DNA of 64,000 nucleotides, from assembly GCF_000350165.1 (NCBI RefSeq), contig NZ_CAUI01000015.1, forward strand, positions 253,313 to 317,312, in the 5' to 3' direction. The stretch is from Halanaerobium saccharolyticum subsp. saccharolyticum DSM 6643. Its GTDB lineage: Bacteria; Bacillota; Halanaerobiia; Halanaerobiales; Halanaerobiaceae. The notes under the pieces are model-generated. The model saw only the letters and a list, made by a program, of their open reading frames with translations. It was not told the origin of the DNA and did not search any database. Positions 17,501 through 26,366 of the stretch are shown here, one piece after another. The translations under genes and the position numbers were made by a program. Position 1 is the first letter of the stretch. Each line of letters opens with the position of its first letter.

Positions 17501-19240
17501 TTACTTTTTTGAATTTAAAAATTCAATTAATTCTTGATAAGAAAAGGTATTAATTACATCTTCTTTTTCCAACCAACCGCGGCGGGCTGTTGCCACCCCA
17601 AGTTTCATATCACTGTACTCCCTGTAATGATGAGCATCAGTATTAATCGAAATCTTGCCTCCCGCTTTTTTAACTTTACGAGCCCATTCAGCATTTAAAT
17701 CCAAACGCTGTGGTGAAGCATTAATTTCTAAAGCGGTATTATATTCTGCTGCAGCTGCAATAACTTTCTCTAAATCAACTGCATAAGGCTCTCGCCCTCC
17801 AAGCATTCTACCTCTGGGATGACCAATTAAATTAACATGAGGGTTTTTAACTGCTTTAATAATTCGGGCGGTCATTTCCTCTTCTTTCAGGTTAAAATTA
17901 CTGTGAATTGAAGCGATAACAAAATCAAGCTGTTCCAATAGTTCGTCTTCAAAATCTAAATCTCCGTTTTTTAAAATATCAACTTCTACTCCCTTAAGCA
18001 CTTTAAAGTCTTTTAGCTCTTTATTTAGCTCATCGATTTCTTTAAGCTGTGCTTTTAACTCTTGAATACTCATGCCGCTGGCAATTGTCAGAGATTGAGA
18101 ATGGTCAGTAACGGCTAGATATTGATAAGCTCTTTGGTCTCTGGCCGCCTCAGCCATTTCTTTGATTGTAAAAGCACCATCACTATAGCGGGAGTGGAGA
18201 TGTAGATCTCCTTTAATATCATCTAATTCTATACTTTGAGGAAGCTCTCCCTTTTGCGCAGCTTCTATTTCACCCTGATCTTCTCTCAATTCTGGTATAA
18301 TATAGTCTAAACCTAAAATTTTAAAAATATCTGCCTCAGACTCAATTTTTTCTTTGCTGCCATCTTCTCTAAATAATCCATATTCACTTAATTTTAAGTT
18401 ATTATCTTTAGCCAGCTGCCTCATTCGTACATTATGGGCCTGAGAACCGGTAAAATAATGGAGAGCTGAAGGAAACTCTTCTTCGCTGACCAACCTAAAA
18501 TCTGTCTGAACTCCCTGATCAGTTCTGATACTGACTTTAGTATCACCAGCCCCAATAACTTCGGCTGTAAAATCAAGGTTTTTAAGCTGTTTAGAAAGCT
18601 TTTCAGGCTGATCTGATGCAATCAAGATATCTAAATCTCCAGTTAATTCTTTGGCTCTTCTACTGCTGCCGCAGATTTCAATTTTTTTAAATAGTTCTGG
18701 CTTAATTTCGGCTTTGATTGTCTCAATAATCTCTCCAGCAGTTTTTAAAGCCTTGGCTAATATAATTTTATCCACATATTTTTCGTGATTTTTTAAGGCC
18801 TTTAATAGTTTTGCTTCCGACTTTTTACCAAAGCCCTTCATCTTTTGTACTTTTCCTTCTTTTAAAGCTTTTTCTAAACTTACTAAATCTTCTATTTCTA
18901 ATTCATAATAAAAGCGGTGAGCAGTTTTGGGTCCTAAACCCTGAATATCAGTCATTTCTATAACTCCAGGTGGAAGCTCAGCTTTAATCGCCTCCATTTC
19001 TTCAATCATACCTTCCTGCAGTAGCTGATTAATCGCTTCGGCTATTCCGCTGCCAATTCCTTTAATATCTTTTAAACTATCCTCTGCTGCCAGCTGAGAA
19101 ATCTGATCTGCAAAAGACTCTATTTTACGAGCAGCATTTGTATAAGCTCTGATTTTAAAATCATTTTCTCCTTTAATAGCCATTAAATCAGCAAATTTAG
19201 CCAGGGTTTTTGCAATTTCTTTGTTGCTCATTTCCTGCAT
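17501..19240 (-). CDS. polX: DNA polymerase/3'-5' exonuclease PolX
   Basis: A 579-aa family X repair polymerase fused to a PHP phosphoesterase. Helix-hairpin-helix repeats (IKGIGSGIAEAI, IQGLGPKTAHRF, MKGFGKKSEAKL) fill about 55-150. The polymerase palm has the GDLDILIAS aspartate pair (about 202-210). The PHP domain starts at GDLHLHSRYSDGA (about 345), with metal ligands HSN and HPRGR further on. It probably acts in base-excision or gap-filling repair. AGAGGTG precedes the ATG. Confidence 0.94.
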   Translation of the reverse strand: MQEMSNKEIAKTLAKFADLMAIKGENDFKIRAYTNAARKIESFADQISQLAAEDSLKDIKGIGSGIAEAINQLLQEGMIEEMEAIKAELPPGVIEMTDIQGLGPKTAHRFYYELEIEDLVSLEKALKEGKVQKMKGFGKKSEAKLLKALKNHEKYVDKIILAKALKTAGEIIETIKAEIKPELFKKIEICGSSRRAKELTGDLDILIASDQPEKLSKQLKNLDFTAEVIGAGDTKVSIRTDQGVQTDFRLVSEEEFPSALHYFTGSQAHNVRMRQLAKDNNLKLSEYGLFREDGSKEKIESEADIFKILGLDYIIPELREDQGEIEAAQKGELPQSIELDDIKGDLHLHSRYSDGAFTIKEMAEAARDQRAYQYLAVTDHSQSLTIASGMSIQELKAQLKEIDELNKELKDFKVLKGVEVDILKNGDLDFEDELLEQLDFVIASIHSNFNLKEEEMTARIIKAVKNPHVNLIGHPRGRMLGGREPYAVDLEKVIAAAAEYNTALEINASPQRLDLNAEWARKVKKAGGKISINTDAHHYREYSDMKLGVATARRGWLEKEDVINTFSYQELIEFLNSKK

Positions 19241-19288
19241 AATTACACCTCTTTTTCTTTAAAATATATATTCAATTAAAAGCCAAAA

Positions 19289-19309
19289 GGCCATGAAAAT
19301 ATCATGGCC
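19289..19309 (-). terminator. terminator after cvpA, overlapping its stop codon
   Basis: GGCCATGA and TCATGGCC form a perfect 8-bp stem on the minus strand, then TTTTGGCTTTT. The cvpA TGA stop is inside the 5' arm. It separates cvpA from polX. Confidence 0.75.
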
Positions 19310-19793
19310 GAAAAATTTCTTCAATCTTTGATTGTATTAATGGTGATGCTTCGATAATTCTTGTAGCTAAAAATGATTCATTTAGCACATCATTAACTTT
19401 ATGATGAGGGATCTGGACCAGAATTAAAATTAGCAAATAAACGATAATTCCAGCTTTAAATATACCCAGCAAAAATCCCAAAACACGGTCTACCGGCTGC
19501 AGAAAAATAGCATCTACAATTTTTTTGAGAGTAATTCCTAAAACATGAATTACAATATTTACCACAATAAAGATTACTGCAAAAGAAATAAACTGCAGCA
19601 GTGAAGTAGATAAATCTAAATATGGCTCTAAAAACTGGGTAAAATAAACGTACTGCCTGACTGCAACAAATAAAGCAGCCAGCAGTCCGAGTATTGTGCT
19701 TGTTTGATCTATAAATCCCCGTTTAAATCCATTATAGGCGAAAAAAAGTAAGATAACTAAAATTATTATATCGAGGAAATTAATAATATCCAA
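19302..19793 (-). CDS. CvpA family membrane protein
   Basis: A 163-aa integral membrane protein with four predicted TM helices (about 5-25, 30-48, 65-88, 102-125), a CvpA/colicin V production family member. The molecular role is poorly defined; homologues are linked to envelope processes. It starts with TTG directly after the zapA stop, with GAGGAGG inside the zapA end, so the pair is translationally coupled. Confidence 0.85.
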   Translation of the reverse strand: MDIINFLDIIILVILLFFAYNGFKRGFIDQTSTILGLLAALFVAVRQYVYFTQFLEPYLDLSTSLLQFISFAVIFIVVNIVIHVLGITLKKIVDAIFLQPVDRVLGFLLGIFKAGIIVYLLILILVQIPHHKVNDVLNESFLATRIIEASPLIQSKIEEIFRP

Positions 19794-20144
19794 TTAGTCT
19801 ACCTCCTCAAGTAGATTAGTTAATTCCTCATTCTCCCGACGCAGCTTTTTTAACTCCTGGTGTAAGCTCTGATTAGCTTCTTTGAGCCTTTCTTTTTCTT
19901 TACTCAAATCTACACACTGACTTCTTAGTTTAAAATATTCATCAGCCAGATTTATCATCGTCAGGTGTGATAGACGTCTAAAGGGAAGTTTAGGATAAGC
20001 ATTCCTAATCTCTCGACCAGTTTTTTCAACATGTTCAGCCAGTTTGTGAATATAATCCTCACTAAATTCTCCAGTAACGGTAAACTTGTCTCCCAAGATA
20101 TTCAATTTGAACTTCTTTTTATTTTGATTTTTTTCTTCTATCAT
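19794..20144 (-). CDS. zapA: cell division protein ZapA
   Basis: A 116-aa FtsZ-associated protein. The N-terminal part (FKLNILGDKFTVTGEFSEDYIHKLAEHVE) fits the ZapA beta-alpha head and residues about 60-115 form a coiled coil. I chose ATG 20144, 9 nt after GGAG; an upstream TTG at 20159 overlaps that site. ZapA crosslinks FtsZ filaments at the division ring. The position between pheT and cvpA is the same as in Bacillus. Confidence 0.88.
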   Translation of the reverse strand: MIEEKNQNKKKFKLNILGDKFTVTGEFSEDYIHKLAEHVEKTGREIRNAYPKLPFRRLSHLTMINLADEYFKLRSQCVDLSKEKERLKEANQSLHQELKKLRRENEELTNLLEEVD

Positions 20145-20216
20145 TAGCAACATCTCCAACTATGGTAGTCTACTTTATTATATTCATTACAAAAGTCGAA
20201 ATTCCTGCCTAAAATT

Positions 20217-22649
20217 TTAATTTCCTCTAATTTCTGCAGAATATTCTTTTTTGAGATGCTTTACTATCTGATTAAAACGCTCATTTACCTCTTGATCAGT
20301 TAAAGTTCTATCTGCTGCCTGAAATTTCAATTCAAAGGCTGCACTTTTATAGCCATCTTTAATCTGATCTCCCTGATAAATATCAAAAAGCTCCAGATTT
20401 TTAAGCATAGCGCCACCGACATCTTTAATTGATTGATAGATATCGCCTACAGCTATTTCTTCTTCCAGTACAACTGCAAGATCACGAGATAGTACTGGAT
20501 ATTTTACTAATTTATGATAATTATAAGACTTTTCTGCAGTTACTTCAAATAGAAAGTCTAAATCTATTTCAAAAATAGTCGCTCCTGCAGGTAAATCATT
20601 TTGATCAGCAAGCTCTGGATGAATTTCACCGATAAAACCAAAGGTCTGAGTCTGATCATATTTAATTTCAGCTCTGCGTCCCGGATGGAGAAAATCTCGG
20701 TTATCATTATCAGGAATAAACTGATAATTATCAAGCTGAATTCTTTCGAAAAGCATTTCCAGCACTCCTTTTAAAGCAAAAAAGTTAGGTGCTCCCTGCT
20801 GCCAGATATCATTTTCATATCCAAATATTCCACCACCAAGTTTATTTAGTTCTTCCGGACGGTTATTCCCACCTTGATTTCTAAAAACTGTACCAGTTTC
20901 GAAAACAGCCATTTCAGATCCCTGACGACGGGCATTGGAAGATAGGACATCGATTATTCCAGGAACCAGTGTTGTTCTTAAAATTGCATAAGCCTCACTC
21001 AATGGATTTTTAATGCTGACAAATTTAGAAAAATCCTCAAATTGACTTAAGTTTAAATCCTGATAATTTTTCTTATCCTGGAGACTATAGGTAATTACCT
21101 CATCTAAACCACCTGCCTGGAGCAGCTCTTCAACTCTTTTTTCAAATTTCTGCTTCGGAGATCTTTTACCTCGCTGCTTTGAAATAGGTCTAGTAGATGG
21201 AATTTTATTATAACCATAAACCCGTGCTATTTCTTCTACTAAATCAGCGTCCTGGGTTACATCTGTTCTAAAGGAAGGAACTGTTACTTCGAATTCACCC
21301 TTTTGGGCAGCTTCTTTAACTTCAAATCCTAAACGCTCTAAGCTCTCCTTAACTTCTGCTGCCTCTAATTTAATTCCTAAAAGCTGATTAACTCTTGCTG
21401 TTTCTAGATTAATAACTGCTGCCTCGTATTCTAAAGGATACTCATCTATTACCCCAGGCACTACTTTAGCACCATCACATTTAGCCAGCATCTGACAGGC
21501 ACGATTATTAGCCTCAATTGCTTTTTCTATATCTACACCTCTTTCGAAACGGTGTGAAGAATCCGAATGCATTGATAATTTCTTGGCAGTTTTTCGAATA
21601 CTTACTGGGTTAAAGTAGGCAGATTCAATTAAAACATTGGTGGTTTCTGCTGTTACTTCAGTATTGGCTCCACCCATAACTCCACCAACAGCTACTGCTT
21701 TTTCTGGATCAGAAATAACCAGCATTTCATCATCTAAGCCTCTTTCTTCATCATCTAAGGTCATAATTTTTTCATCAGCTTCGGCTCTACGCACAATAAT
21801 TTTACCATCTTTAATTTTATCAAAATCAAAGGTGTGCAGCGGCTGATTATATTCCATTAAAACAAAGTTAGAAATATCAACCACATTGTTTACTGGTCTG
21901 ATTCCTGCTGCCTTAAGCCGGCGCTGAATCCACTCTGGTGATTCTTTGACTTCAACATTCTTGACTAAGCGAGCAGTATAACGAGGACATAGATCTGGAT
22001 CTTCAATTTCTACCTCAACATAATCATTTATATTTCCCAGCTCTTCAGCTTCTGAAAAAGAAATTGGAGGTGTATTTAAAGTTTTTTCCTGAGCATAGAG
22101 AGACTTTATTTCCCGAGCCACCCCAATCATTCCCAGACAGCGGGCATAATTAGGTGTTAAATCAAGTTTAAATACATAATCATCCAGTCTCTTATATTTA
22201 AGAAAACTTGCTCCCAAAGGAGCTGATTCATCTAAAACCATAATTCCTGCTGCTCTTTCTTCCTGCAGTCCCAGCTCATCTTTAGAACAGATCATTCCTT
22301 GAGAAATCTGGCCTCTAAGCTCTACCTCTTCAATTTTCATTCCATTAGGAAGAGTTGTTCCCACTTCTGCAAATGGAACCATCTGACCGGCTTCCACATT
22401 AGGTGCTCCTGTAACAACCGGAATTAAGTCTTTATCTGCTGCAGTTCTTACCATACAGATTACAAGTTTATCTGCATCTGGATGTTCTTTAATTGATTCT
22501 ATTTTAGCAATTATAATATCTTTTAAGCCTTCTCCTAAATATTCTACTCCTTCAACTTCCAGACCAGCCATAGTCAGTTTTTCTGAAAGGTCTGCTGGAG
22601 TAAAATTCAGATCAATATATTTCTTTAACCAGTTATATGATATCTGCAA
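20217..22649 (-). CDS. pheT: phenylalanyl-tRNA synthetase beta subunit
   Basis: 810-aa beta chain of the alpha2-beta2 enzyme. It holds the tRNA-binding OB domain (about 40-150), the B3/B4 editing domain, the B5 domain (about 405-475), the catalytic-like core and the C-terminal anticodon-binding FDX-ACB domain (about 715-810). I placed the start at TTG 22649 (giving MQISYNWLKKYIDL, the usual family start), 8 nt after AAGGA; the ATG at 22658 is too close to that site. It lies 67 bp after pheS and shares its T-box. Confidence 0.95.
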   Translation of the reverse strand: MQISYNWLKKYIDLNFTPADLSEKLTMAGLEVEGVEYLGEGLKDIIIAKIESIKEHPDADKLVICMVRTAADKDLIPVVTGAPNVEAGQMVPFAEVGTTLPNGMKIEEVELRGQISQGMICSKDELGLQEERAAGIMVLDESAPLGASFLKYKRLDDYVFKLDLTPNYARCLGMIGVAREIKSLYAQEKTLNTPPISFSEAEELGNINDYVEVEIEDPDLCPRYTARLVKNVEVKESPEWIQRRLKAAGIRPVNNVVDISNFVLMEYNQPLHTFDFDKIKDGKIIVRRAEADEKIMTLDDEERGLDDEMLVISDPEKAVAVGGVMGGANTEVTAETTNVLIESAYFNPVSIRKTAKKLSMHSDSSHRFERGVDIEKAIEANNRACQMLAKCDGAKVVPGVIDEYPLEYEAAVINLETARVNQLLGIKLEAAEVKESLERLGFEVKEAAQKGEFEVTVPSFRTDVTQDADLVEEIARVYGYNKIPSTRPISKQRGKRSPKQKFEKRVEELLQAGGLDEVITYSLQDKKNYQDLNLSQFEDFSKFVSIKNPLSEAYAILRTTLVPGIIDVLSSNARRQGSEMAVFETGTVFRNQGGNNRPEELNKLGGGIFGYENDIWQQGAPNFFALKGVLEMLFERIQLDNYQFIPDNDNRDFLHPGRRAEIKYDQTQTFGFIGEIHPELADQNDLPAGATIFEIDLDFLFEVTAEKSYNYHKLVKYPVLSRDLAVVLEEEIAVGDIYQSIKDVGGAMLKNLELFDIYQGDQIKDGYKSAAFELKFQAADRTLTDQEVNERFNQIVKHLKKEYSAEIRGN

Positions 22650-22716
22650 ATTTATCATCCTTTCTTTTTATCAAGATCAGCAGCAAAAAAGCTGCAAATT
22701 TATTCAAATCACTTTA

Positions 22717-23742
22717 TTAAAACTGATGTAAAAAGCGCTTATCATTTTCGTATAAGACTCTAATATCATCAATCCCATATTTTAATAAGGCAAGACGATC
22801 AAGTCCAACTCCAAAAGCAAAGCCACTGTAAAGATCTTTATCATAACCGGACATTTCGAGTACATTTGGATGTACCATTCCGGCTCCCATTATTTCTAAC
22901 CAACCTGTATGAGAACACAAGGGACAACCTTCTCCTCCACAAACAATACAGGAAACATCAACCTCTGCACTGGGCTCTGTAAAAGGGAAATAGCTCGGAC
23001 GGAATCTAACATCTCTATCTTTACCAAATAAGGCTTCAACAATTAATTCAATCGTTCCTTTTAAATCACTGAAAGCAATATCCTTATCAACTACTAAGCC
23101 CTCTGTTTGATGAAAAATTGGAGAGTGAGATGCATCTAATTCATCAGAACGATAAACTCTACCAGGAGCAATAATTCTTACAGGTGGTTCTTCTGCTTCC
23201 ATAGTTCTTATCTGCACCGGTGATGTATGAGTTCTCAGTAAATAATGGTCATCGATATAAAGTGTATCCTGTAAATCACGAGCAGGATGATGGGCTGGAA
23301 TATTTAAAGCTTCAAAATTGTAATATTCACTTTCAACTTCTGGCCCTTCTGCAATATCAAATCCTAAACCAATAAAAATATCTTCTAACTCTTTAGTTAC
23401 CAGAGATAAAGGATGACTTCTACCTGCTTCAACTTCACTACCTGGTAAAGTTACATCGATTTTCTCTGCCTCAAACCGTTTTTGAGCAGCTTCTTTTTCT
23501 AATCTTTCTTTGTGTTCACCCAGCCAGCTTTGAATTTTTCCTTTTAAAATATTTGCTTCTTTACCAACTACCGGTCGTTGATCAGCGTCAATTTTACCCA
23601 TTTGAGAAAAAACAGACTGAATTGATCCCTTTTTACCTAAATACTTAATTCTCATTTCTTCTAACTGATCGAGGTCTTCAACCTCTTTCAGCTCTGCTTC
23701 TGCTTCTTTTTCAATCTTTTTTAGATCATCTAATAGATCCAA
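22717..23742 (-). CDS. pheS: phenylalanyl-tRNA synthetase alpha subunit
   Basis: 341-aa catalytic chain. An N-terminal coiled coil (about 1-85) precedes the class II core with motif 2 region SPIFHQTEGLVV, the Cys-rich loop CIVCGGEGCPLC, and motif 3 GFAFGVGLDRLALLKYGI. The start is TTG 23742, 6 nt after GGAGGTG; an upstream ATG (23757) sits against that site. Expression is probably induced by uncharged tRNA-Phe through the T-box leader just upstream. Confidence 0.96.
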   Translation of the reverse strand: MDLLDDLKKIEKEAEAELKEVEDLDQLEEMRIKYLGKKGSIQSVFSQMGKIDADQRPVVGKEANILKGKIQSWLGEHKERLEKEAAQKRFEAEKIDVTLPGSEVEAGRSHPLSLVTKELEDIFIGLGFDIAEGPEVESEYYNFEALNIPAHHPARDLQDTLYIDDHYLLRTHTSPVQIRTMEAEEPPVRIIAPGRVYRSDELDASHSPIFHQTEGLVVDKDIAFSDLKGTIELIVEALFGKDRDVRFRPSYFPFTEPSAEVDVSCIVCGGEGCPLCSHTGWLEIMGAGMVHPNVLEMSGYDKDLYSGFAFGVGLDRLALLKYGIDDIRVLYENDKRFLHQF

Positions 23743-23794
23743 AATTAACACCTCCATGTTATATGTATATCAATAATTTTTTTAGCTTAAATAG

Positions 23795-24041
23795 AAAAAA
23801 TCCCGCCCTAAAGGGACGAGATACCGTGTTACCACCCTGATTATCCCACAGTTTAATGTGGAATCACTTTATTTGTTAACGAAAGTATTTACTTCCGGAT
23901 AAGCTTACTAATTTCAGCCCTCAGCTCCAGAGTGAATTTCACTAAATTTAATAATTTAACTGCTTTCAGCTGCTGCAGTTAATCTCTCTTAAAATCTTAT
24001 TTAGTTACTTTCTCCTTCTCTGCCTTTAAATATTATATTCT
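23795..24041 (-). ncRNA. T-box riboswitch (Phe specifier) controlling pheST
   Basis: The T-box sequence AGGGTGGTAACACGG (23821-23838 region) lies before a terminator hairpin with a T6 run (to 23795). In stem I the putative specifier is TTC (23934-23936), followed by ACTCTGGAGC, exactly parallel to the thrS leader here. The bulge base in TGGT can pair with the ACCA end of the tRNA-Phe genes in this window. The core differs from the usual TGGNACCGCG. Confidence 0.92.
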
Positions 24042-24047
24042 CCATTA

Positions 24048-24076
24048 ATTATACCATAGAAAAAAATCTCTAACAA
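24048..24076 (-). promoter_or_regulatory. promoter of the pheS T-box transcript
   Basis: On the minus strand TTGTTA (24071-24076) and TATAAT (24048-24053) with 17-bp spacing. It starts the leader about 300 nt before pheS. Confidence 0.8.
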
Positions 24077-24098
24077 GAAAAAATTTAAAAGTTTAAAA

Positions 24099-24902
24099 TT
24101 ACAATTTAAGCTGCTGTGAAAGTATTTCAAAAGCAATAACTGAAGCAGCAACTGCTGCATTTAAAGATTCAATTTCTCCTGCCAGTGGAATTTTTATTTT
24201 TGAAGTGGCAGCATCCATAAGTTTAGAATCCAGCCCATTTGCCTCATTACCAATCATCAAAATTAATTGATTGCTGTAATTATGCTCAAAATGATATTCT
24301 TCAGCTTCAATATCAGCTGCCAGTAGTTCGTAGTCTGCAGCTTCTTTTCCAATTTCAGTTAAAAATTCTTCCTGACTCAGCTTCTGTCTGATAGCTATAG
24401 AAAAAATTCCTCCCATAGTAGCTCGGATAACTTTTTGATTATAGATATCTACAGAACCCTTGAGTGCAATTATCCCATCAAAGCCTGCAGCAACAGCTGT
24501 TCGAATCATTGTTCCCATATTACCAGGATCTTGAATTCTATCTAAAAGCAATATTTTATCTGCCTTTTGATAAAAATAATCACCTTTGAAAACAGACTCT
24601 TCTACTACTGCTAAAATTCCCTGTGGATTAACCGTAGATGCAGTTTCTTTTAAAAGACTTTCTTCAAGATAAATAAACTCTGCCTTTAATTTTAAATCAG
24701 CCAGTAGATTATCATTTTCAGCCGATTTAAAAAAAGCAGGAGTAAGAAAGACCTTTTTAAAATCTGCTCCTCCTGCTAACGCAGCCTCAATAAGCCTTTT
24801 ACCCTCGAGAATAAAGACACCTTCCTTACGTCTGTTTCTGCTCCGGTAAAGCTTATTTAGATATTTAATCTTATCATTTTGAGAACTGCTGATTATATTC
24901 AT
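24099..24902 (-). CDS. TrmH/SpoU-family 2'-O-methyltransferase of rRNA or tRNA
   Basis: A 267-aa SPOUT enzyme. An N-terminal substrate-binding domain (about 1-95, IKYLNKLYRSRNRRKEGVFILEGKRLI) is followed by the knotted SAM domain with the three family motifs DRIQDPGNMGTMIRTA, LILMIGNEANGL and IKIPLAGEIESLNAAVAASV. It resembles B. subtilis YsgA, with the same location between rplT and pheS. The target nucleotide is not known from sequence. It begins 4 bp after the rplT stop. Confidence 0.88.
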   Translation of the reverse strand: MNIISSSQNDKIKYLNKLYRSRNRRKEGVFILEGKRLIEAALAGGADFKKVFLTPAFFKSAENDNLLADLKLKAEFIYLEESLLKETASTVNPQGILAVVEESVFKGDYFYQKADKILLLDRIQDPGNMGTMIRTAVAAGFDGIIALKGSVDIYNQKVIRATMGGIFSIAIRQKLSQEEFLTEIGKEAADYELLAADIEAEEYHFEHNYSNQLILMIGNEANGLDSKLMDAATSKIKIPLAGEIESLNAAVAASVIAFEILSQQLKL

Positions 24903-24906
24903 TTAA

Positions 24907-25266
24907 TTAATTTCCTAACTGCTCTTTTGCTAGATCTACTAAATCAGCAAAGCCGTCAGAATCATTAACTGCAAGATCAGCTAACATTTTACGATCTATT
25001 TCTACATTAGCCTGTCTTAAACCATTAATGAAACGGCTGTAAGAAAGACCTTCATTTCTAGCTGCTGCATTGATTCTAGTAATCCAAAGCTTTCTAAATT
25101 GTCTCTTTTTATTTCTTCTATCTCTATATGCATAATGTAGAGACTTCATTACTGCCTGATTTGCAGGACGATATAATTTACTGCGGGATCCAAAATATCC
25201 CTTAGCCATCTTCAAAACTTTTTTTCTACGCTTACGCGCCTTATTTCCTCTTTTTACACGTGGCAT
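24907..25266 (-). CDS. rplT: 50S ribosomal protein L20
   Basis: 119-aa L20, starting [16 protein letters not shown] at ATG 25266 with AAGGAG upstream; the frame extends further 5' but past the ribosome site. The basic N-terminal arm, [14 protein letters not shown] and [22 protein letters not shown] are typical. L20 is needed for 50S assembly and represses its own operon by binding the leader RNA in Bacillus; a leader of that type is present upstream of infC. Confidence 0.97.
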   Translation of the reverse strand: MPRVKRGNKARKRRKKVLKMAKGYFGSRSKLYRPANQAVMKSLHYAYRDRRNKKRQFRKLWITRINAAARNEGLSYSRFINGLRQANVEIDRKMLADLAVNDSDGFADLVDLAKEQLGN

Positions 25267-25331
25267 CTTAAATGACACTCCTTCCAAAATTTTAACATAT
25301 ATTATTTTTTATACTATTTTATTAATTATGA

Positions 25332-25526
25332 TTATCCATGTAATAATGATTTATACTTCTTTTGATATGTCTTATTCAATAACTTAGCTTTGCGCAAATT
25401 TCTTTTTCTATTACCGGATTTCTTGGTTAAAATATGACTGTGAAATCCTTTGTGATGCTTAAGCTTACCATTAGCTGTAGTTTTTACTCTTTTAGCAATA
25501 CCTTTGTGTGTTTTTTGCTTTGGCAT
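25332..25526 (-). CDS. rpmI: 50S ribosomal protein L35
   Basis: 64-aa L35, [37 protein letters not shown] style, the usual length. It is the middle gene of infC-rpmI-rplT, with GGAGG before the ATG. Confidence 0.96.
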   Translation of the reverse strand: MPKQKTHKGIAKRVKTTANGKLKHHKGFHSHILTKKSGNRKRNLRKAKLLNKTYQKKYKSLLHG

Positions 25527-25608
25527 GATTTAACCTCCTAATACTGTAATAATTATTAATCGATAAATATCTTATAAATTAAAAATTTATTAGATATTTT
25601 ATTATTTA

Positions 25609-26124
25609 CTATTTGTCACTCTCTGGAGTTAGAAACATCATCATATTTCTACCTTCCATTTTAGGCTTACTTTCTACTTTACCAATATCTTTAGTCTGTT
25701 CAATTAAACGATCCATAAGATCATATCCTAATTCTTTATGCATCATTTCTCTTCCTCTAAAACGAATTCTTACCTTAACTTTATCCTTATCGTTGAGGAA
25801 TCTACGGGCCTGCTTTAACTTAACGTTAAAATCGTGATCTTCAATTTTAACACCCATCTGAACTTCTTTAACATTCATTACATTCTGGTTCTTTTTGGCT
25901 TCTTTTTCTTTCTTAGCCTGTTCGTACTTATACTTACCATAATCCATAATTCTGCATACAGGTGGATTAGCCTGTGGAGCAACTTCTACTAAGTCCATAC
26001 CATATTCTGCAGCACGATCCAATGCGTCATTCAATGACTTGATACCAATTTGCTCTCCTTCTTGATCGATCAGACGAACCTTTCTTGCTCTAATGCGATC
26101 ATTAACTCTTAAATCATTAACGAT
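25609..26124 (-). CDS. infC: translation initiation factor IF-3, probable ATC start
   Basis: IF-3 prevents premature 50S joining and checks the start codon and initiator tRNA. The N-domain (VNDLRVNDRIRARKVRLID) and C-domain (VKVRIRFRGREMMHKELG) are complete. No ATG/GTG/TTG fits: AGGAGG lies 9 nt before an ATC at 26124, giving 171 aa, the usual length. Non-AUG starts (ATT in E. coli and Bacillus) are a known autoregulatory device in infC. Frames extending further upstream would read through the leader terminator. Confidence 0.92.
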   Translation of the reverse strand: MVNDLRVNDRIRARKVRLIDQEGEQIGIKSLNDALDRAAEYGMDLVEVAPQANPPVCRIMDYGKYKYEQAKKEKEAKKNQNVMNVKEVQMGVKIEDHDFNVKLKQARRFLNDKDKVKVRIRFRGREMMHKELGYDLMDRLIEQTKDIGKVESKPKMEGRNMMMFLTPESDK

Positions 26125-26139
26125 ATTTATGCACCTCCT

Positions 26140-26331
26140 GAGTGATATAAAAAAACAACAAATATACAAAAAACGAGTGGTAGAAACCACCCGTTAAATT
26201 CAATAATCAGCTAAAGATAGCCCATCCTAAAGATAGGTCTACTACTCCCGCTGAGAGCTAAACTCAAAGCGGAAATACTGATATTAACCAGTTCTGACTG
26301 GTGAGAAACAGGCGTTTCTACTTTCTTTTCC
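26140..26331 (-). ncRNA. L20-type attenuator leader of the infC-rpmI-rplT operon
   Basis: A structured 5' leader runs from a promoter at 26338-26366. Several hairpins (AGAAACGCCTGTTTCT, CCAGTCAGAACTGG, and CCTATCTTTAGG-type repeats) are followed by a strong terminator: ACGGGTGGT pairs with ACCACTCGT, then TTTTTT (26163-26190). This is the arrangement of the Firmicute L20 leader, where L20 binding promotes termination. I assign it by position and architecture, without a covariance search. Confidence 0.8.
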
Positions 26332-26337
26332 TTAATT

Positions 26338-26366
26338 AGTATAGCATAGGGTACTTAGTCTGTCAA
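26338..26366 (-). promoter_or_regulatory. promoter of the L20 leader/infC operon
   Basis: On the minus strand TTGACA (26361-26366) and TATACT (26338-26343) with exactly 17 bp between; its -35 lies at the 3' end of the racemase gene. Confidence 0.85.
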
